Shown: piece after piece, positions 6,854 to 10,000 of the stretch | Numbering within the stretch: the stretch's first letter is position 1 | Layout of the letters: the number at the start of each line of letters is the position of its first letter | NCBI RefSeq assembly: GCF_020217185.1 | Contig: NZ_JAIWNX010000086.1 | Coordinates: 1 to 10,000 of the forward strand | Reading direction: 5' to 3' | From: Asticcacaulis sp. | GTDB taxonomy: Bacteria; Pseudomonadota; Alphaproteobacteria; Caulobacterales; Caulobacteraceae | DNA: 10,000 nt | Made by a program: the position numbers and the translations under genes | Notes under the pieces: generated by a model | The model's input: the letters and a program-made list of their open reading frames with translations, nothing else | Told to the model about the DNA's origin: nothing | Database searches by the model: none

Positions 6854-7372
6854 ATGAGATTATCGACCAAGGGACGTTACGCCGTCATGGCCATGACGGA
6901 TCTGGCGCTCAATGCGCAGGGCAAGCCCATATCCCTGTCCGAAATTTCCGAGCGTCAGCAGATTTCCCTGTCCTATCTGGAGCAGCTCTTTGCCCGCCTG
7001 CGCAAGGCCGGGCTGGTCAAAAGCGCGCGCGGTCCCGGCGGCGGCTACACGCTGGCGCGGACGGCGGATGCCCTGTTTGTCTCCGAAATCGTGCTGGCCG
7101 TCGATGAGCCGATCAAGGCGACGCGCTGCGCTTTGACGTCTAACAAGCTGGGGGCCAATAAACGTCTGTCCAAGGAACATGCGGCGCGCGAAATCGGCTG
7201 TATGCCGGGCGGTCAGCGCTGCCTGACGCACAATCTGTGGGAAGATCTGGGCTTTGCCATCCACGACTACCTTTCGACCGTATCGCTGAACGACGTCGTG
7301 CATAAGCGCACGCGCAAGCGGGTGACGATCGAAAACCGTTTCCCGGTCGATGCCCAGAGGGAACTGGCCTGA
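6854..7372 (+). CDS. iscR: Rrf2-family Fe-S cluster-responsive regulator, IscR-type
   Basis: The 172-residue protein begins MRLSTKGRYAVMAMTDLALN, nearly the E. coli IscR start, and keeps the winged helix-turn-helix with SLSYLEQLFARLRKAGLV (38-55) and the wing RGPGGGYTLAR (59-69). IscR binds a [2Fe-2S] cluster through three Cys and one His and represses Fe-S assembly genes when clusters are plentiful. Here Cys92, Cys116, Cys123 and His126 (in CLTH) are the likely ligands. E. coli has C92, C98, C104 and H107, so this loop carries 18 extra residues between the first two Cys and one more between the second and third. The ATG at 6854 is chosen from the family start and the AGGA 8 bases upstream; an in-frame ATG at 6728 would add 42 unrelated residues and overlap the -10. 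The stop overlaps the next start as TGATG. The box at 6700-6724 suggests autoregulation. Confidence 0.93.
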   Translation: MRLSTKGRYAVMAMTDLALNAQGKPISLSEISERQQISLSYLEQLFARLRKAGLVKSARGPGGGYTLARTADALFVSEIVLAVDEPIKATRCALTSNKLGANKRLSKEHAAREIGCMPGGQRCLTHNLWEDLGFAIHDYLSTVSLNDVVHKRTRKRVTIENRFPVDAQRELA

Positions 7373-8496
7373 TGGCGAATGCGCCCCTCTATCTGGACCA
7401 TGCCGCCACCTCGCCGATCCGGCCGCAGGTGCGCGAGGCCATGCTCCGGGCGTGGGAGATCGGGGCCAATGCCTCGTCCGTGCACGCCCTTGGGCGCAAG
7501 GCCAAGCTGCGGCTCGAAGAGGCGCGCAACGCCGTTTTGGCGTTCGTCAACGGCGTCGGTCCGGCGCGTCTGGTCTTCACATCGGGGGGGACAGAGGCCA
7601 ATCAACTGGCGCTCAGTCAGTCGCGCGGCTTTGACCGAATGATCGTCAGCGCTGGGGAACACGACAGCGTCTATAAGGCTGCCGAAAGCTATGGTTTACC
7701 CGTGGCTTATGCGCCATTGCTCAGGTCAGGTTTAGTCGATACCGAGGCCTTGCATCAACTGTTGAACGCAGGAGGCAAGCCCTTTGTGGCGGTCATGTGG
7801 GTTAATAATGAAACGGGCGTGATCAACCCCATCCGTGAGATCGCCGATCAGGTCCACGCCGCCGGTGGCTGGCTGCACGTCGATGCGGTGCAGGCGGCGG
7901 GCAAGGTCGCGATCGACTTTGAGGCGTTGGGGGCCGATAGCCTGTCGCTCGCGGCGCACAAGATCGGCGGGCCGCAGGGCGTGGGCGCGCTGATCTACAG
8001 CGCGGACCGCGACATTCACGCCGCCATTCCCGGTGGCGGGCAGGAGTTCGGCCATCGCGCGGGTACGGAAAACATCGCCGGGATCGCCGGTTTTGCCGAA
8101 GCCACCCGCCACGCGCGTCCCGCCAGTGACGCGGCTCAGGCCGAGGCCGAGGCGGCCCTGAAGGCGCTCGGTGCGACCATTGTGGGCGAAGAGGCCCCGC
8201 GCGCGTCGGGAATTACCTGTTTCACCGTGCCTGACTGGACGGCGCAGCTTCAGCTTATCCACATGGATATGGCGGGCGTCTGCGTCTCATCGGGGTCGGC
8301 CTGTTCGTCGGGCAAGGTCAAATCGAGTCGCGTTCTGGAGGCTATGGGGCTTTCTGAGGTGGCGGACAAGGCCTTGCGCGTCTCGTCCGGATGGACGACA
8401 AGCGCCGCCGACTGGCAACAATTCATAGAGGTTTGGTCCACGGGCTATGCGAAGCATCACGCCCGGCAAGCGGGTAGAGTAAAGGAAAGCGCCTGA
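7372..8496 (+). CDS. iscS: Cysteine desulfurase, group I (IscS/NifS-like), PLP-dependent
   Basis: The enzyme takes sulfur from L-cysteine as a persulfide, giving alanine, and feeds Fe-S cluster assembly. It is a class V aminotransferase-fold protein. Visible are YLDHAATSP (7-15), [13 protein letters not shown] (69-81), EHDSV with PLP-stacking His98, [10 protein letters not shown] (145-154), [10 protein letters not shown] (169-178), the PLP lysine Lys197 in [29 protein letters not shown] (227-241) and the catalytic loop SSGSACSSG with Cys311. That long loop marks group I rather than group II SufS. At 374 residues it is somewhat shorter than IscS (about 404), mainly between 241 and 290. Its ATG shares one base with the iscR stop, and its own stop overlaps the sufB start in the same way, so the three genes are probably translationally coupled. 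The symbol reflects the class; NifS-like would also be fair. Confidence 0.92.
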   Translation: MANAPLYLDHAATSPIRPQVREAMLRAWEIGANASSVHALGRKAKLRLEEARNAVLAFVNGVGPARLVFTSGGTEANQLALSQSRGFDRMIVSAGEHDSVYKAAESYGLPVAYAPLLRSGLVDTEALHQLLNAGGKPFVAVMWVNNETGVINPIREIADQVHAAGGWLHVDAVQAAGKVAIDFEALGADSLSLAAHKIGGPQGVGALIYSADRDIHAAIPGGGQEFGHRAGTENIAGIAGFAEATRHARPASDAAQAEAEAALKALGATIVGEEAPRASGITCFTVPDWTAQLQLIHMDMAGVCVSSGSACSSGKVKSSRVLEAMGLSEVADKALRVSSGWTTSAADWQQFIEVWSTGYAKHHARQAGRVKESA

Positions 8497-9962
8497 TGGC
8501 AGCGGTCAAGGAAACCATTGAAACGGTTCAAAAGCTTGAGACCTATGCGCACGGTTTCGTCACCGATATCGAGACGGAATACGCGCCTAAGGGGCTTAAT
8601 GCCGACATCGTGCGCTTCATTTCGGCCAAGAAGAACGAGCCGCAATGGATGCTCGATTACCGTCTGGCGGCCTTTGAGCGCTGGCAGTCGATGGACGAGC
8701 CCGACTGGGCCAAGGTCCATTATCAGAAGGTCGATTATCAGGACCTTTATTACTACGCCGCGCCCAAGCCAAAGCCCAAACTGAACAGTCTGGACGAGGT
8801 CGATCCGGAACTGCTGGCCGTCTATGCCAAACTCGGCATCCCGCTCAAAGAGCAGGAAGTGCTGGCCGGTGTCGCTACGGCGCCGAAATACGCCGTCGAT
8901 GCGGTGTTCGACTCGGTGTCGGTCGTGACCACCTTCAAGAAAGAACTGAAGAAGTCGGGCGTTATTTTTTGCTCTATTTCCGAGGCCTTACGCGAATATC
9001 CTGAACTGGTGAAAGAATATCTCGGCTCGGTCGTGCCGGTGTCGGACAACTATTTCGCCGCGCTGAACGCCGCCGTATTTTCGGATGGGTCGTTCGTCTA
9101 TGTGCCGCCGGGCGTACGCTGTCCGATGGAGCTTTCGACCTATTTCCGCATCAATGCGGAAAATACGGGGCAGTTCGAACGCACCCTGATTATCGCCGAC
9201 AAGGGGGCCTACGTTTCCTATCTGGAAGGCTGTACCGCGCCGATGCGCGATGAAAACCAGCTTCATGCCGCCGTGGTCGAGTTGGTGGCGCTGGAAGACG
9301 CCTCGATCAAATATTCGACCGTGCAAAACTGGTATCCCGGCGACGCCGAGGGCAAGGGCGGCATCTATAACTTTGTGACCAAGCGCGCCGATTGCCGGGG
9401 CGCGCGCTCGAAAGTGTCATGGACTCAGGTGGAAACCGGTTCGGCGGTGACGTGGAAGTACCCGTCGTGCATCCTGCGCGGTGACGACAGCGTGGGTGAA
9501 TTCTACTCCATCGCCGTCACCAATGGCATGCAACAGGCCGATACCGGCACCAAGATGATCCATCTGGGCAAGAATACCCGCTCGCGCATCATCAGTAAGG
9601 GCGTATCGGCGGGCAAGTCGTCCAACACCTATCGCGGGCTGGTTTCCGCCCACGCCAGGGCGGGTGGGGCGCGTAACTTCACCCAGTGCGACAGCCTGCT
9701 GATCGGCAAGACCTGTGCCGCCCACACCGTGCCCTATGTCGAGTCCGACACCGCTTCGGCGCAGTTCGAGCACGAGGCGACGACGACCCGCCTCAGCGAG
9801 GATCAGTTGTTCTACGCCATGCAGCGCGGCCTGTCGCAGGAAGAGGCGGTGGCGCTGCTGGTCAACGGCTTTGTGCGCGAAGTGTTGCAGGAACTGCCGA
9901 TGGAATTTGCCGTCGAGGCGCAGAAGCTGCTGGCCATCAGCCTTGAGGGGAGCGTGGGATGA
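8496..9962 (+). CDS. sufB: SUF Fe-S cluster assembly scaffold subunit SufB
   Basis: SufB is the core of the cytoplasmic SufBC2D complex, on which sulfur and iron are assembled into nascent clusters with ATP hydrolysis by SufC. The 488 residues match the family (E. coli 495). The beta-helix region with [19 protein letters not shown] (202-220) and the highly conserved C-terminal part are intact. Counting from the C-terminus, Cys398 (FTQCDS) matches E. coli Cys405, and Glu427 with His426 in FEHEATT match Glu434 and His433, residues implicated in cluster formation. Cys246 in EGCTAP likely matches the sulfur-accepting Cys254. AAAGGA lies 9 bases before the ATG. The start overlaps the desulfurase stop as TGATG. 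sufC and sufD are expected to the right, outside the window. Confidence 0.98.
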   Translation: MAAVKETIETVQKLETYAHGFVTDIETEYAPKGLNADIVRFISAKKNEPQWMLDYRLAAFERWQSMDEPDWAKVHYQKVDYQDLYYYAAPKPKPKLNSLDEVDPELLAVYAKLGIPLKEQEVLAGVATAPKYAVDAVFDSVSVVTTFKKELKKSGVIFCSISEALREYPELVKEYLGSVVPVSDNYFAALNAAVFSDGSFVYVPPGVRCPMELSTYFRINAENTGQFERTLIIADKGAYVSYLEGCTAPMRDENQLHAAVVELVALEDASIKYSTVQNWYPGDAEGKGGIYNFVTKRADCRGARSKVSWTQVETGSAVTWKYPSCILRGDDSVGEFYSIAVTNGMQQADTGTKMIHLGKNTRSRIISKGVSAGKSSNTYRGLVSAHARAGGARNFTQCDSLLIGKTCAAHTVPYVESDTASAQFEHEATTTRLSEDQLFYAMQRGLSQEEAVALLVNGFVREVLQELPMEFAVEAQKLLAISLEGSVG

Positions 9963-10000
9963 TGCTTCTGACACTAAACCTCCTCCCTACGCCTTGGCGT
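9959..10000 (+). CDS. Possible start of the next operon gene, 3'-truncated by window edge
   Basis: An ATG at 9959, overlapping the sufB stop as ATGA, begins a frame open to the window edge ([14 protein letters not shown]). GAGGGGAG at 9945-9952 lies 6 bases upstream, a good ribosome site, so translation here is plausible. The 14 residues do not look like a SufC start, which normally begins with an ABC-ATPase beta-strand such as MLxIxNLxAxI. The run ends in the palindromic ACGCC-TT-GGCGT, so it may instead be an intergenic hairpin between sufB and the next gene. No function is assigned. Confidence 0.25.
   Translation, partial: MMLLTLNLLPTPWR

Overview
The window is GC-rich, tightly packed chromosomal DNA from a Gram-negative bacterium. 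The best fit is an alphaproteobacterium of the Caulobacterales (Caulobacter/Asticcacaulis type). This rests on the gene order iscR - cysteine desulfurase - sufB, promoter words resembling the Caulobacter housekeeping consensus, an alphaproteobacterial-type AsmA/DUF3971 protein, and codon usage. The genus is inferred from remembered similarity, not from a search.

Layout, left to right. (1) Bases 2-3190 (+) hold the 3' part of a very large AsmA-like/DUF3971 (YhdP-type) envelope protein whose N-terminus lies outside the window. (2) Bases 3191-3331 are a convergent spacer with a perfect GC hairpin and a bidirectional-looking terminator. (3) tyrS (tyrosyl-tRNA synthetase) runs on the minus strand, 4585 to 3332. 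(4) After an 83-bp divergent spacer, anmK (anhydro-N-acetylmuramic acid kinase, cell-wall recycling) runs on the plus strand, 4669-5799. (5) Bases 5800-6002 lie between convergent genes and contain two inverted copies of a CACAGATG-plus-hairpin repeat, then a terminator. (6) A small alpha/beta hydrolase runs on the minus strand, 6653 to 6003; its nucleophile position is Asn instead of Ser. (7) Bases 6654-6853 are a divergent regulatory region with an excellent type-1 IscR box overlapping a promoter. (8) From 6854 to the right edge is the start of a SUF iron-sulfur assembly operon: iscR, a group I (IscS/NifS-like) cysteine desulfurase and sufB, joined by TGATG stop/start overlaps. The window ends just after sufB, where a new reading frame with a good ribosome binding site begins.

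How the genes work together: the IscR-type regulator probably senses the cell's Fe-S status and represses its own operon through the box at 6700-6724. The desulfurase supplies sulfur from cysteine, and SufB is the scaffold core of the SufBCD complex, whose sufC and sufD are expected further right. tyrS, anmK and the AsmA protein are independent housekeeping or envelope genes.

I saw no phage, transposase, CRISPR or defence system, and no clearly new multi-gene system. The points most worth a second look are the paired intergenic repeat, the enlarged cysteine-ligand loop of IscR, the Ser-to-Asn change in the hydrolase, and the IscR box sitting between divergent genes.
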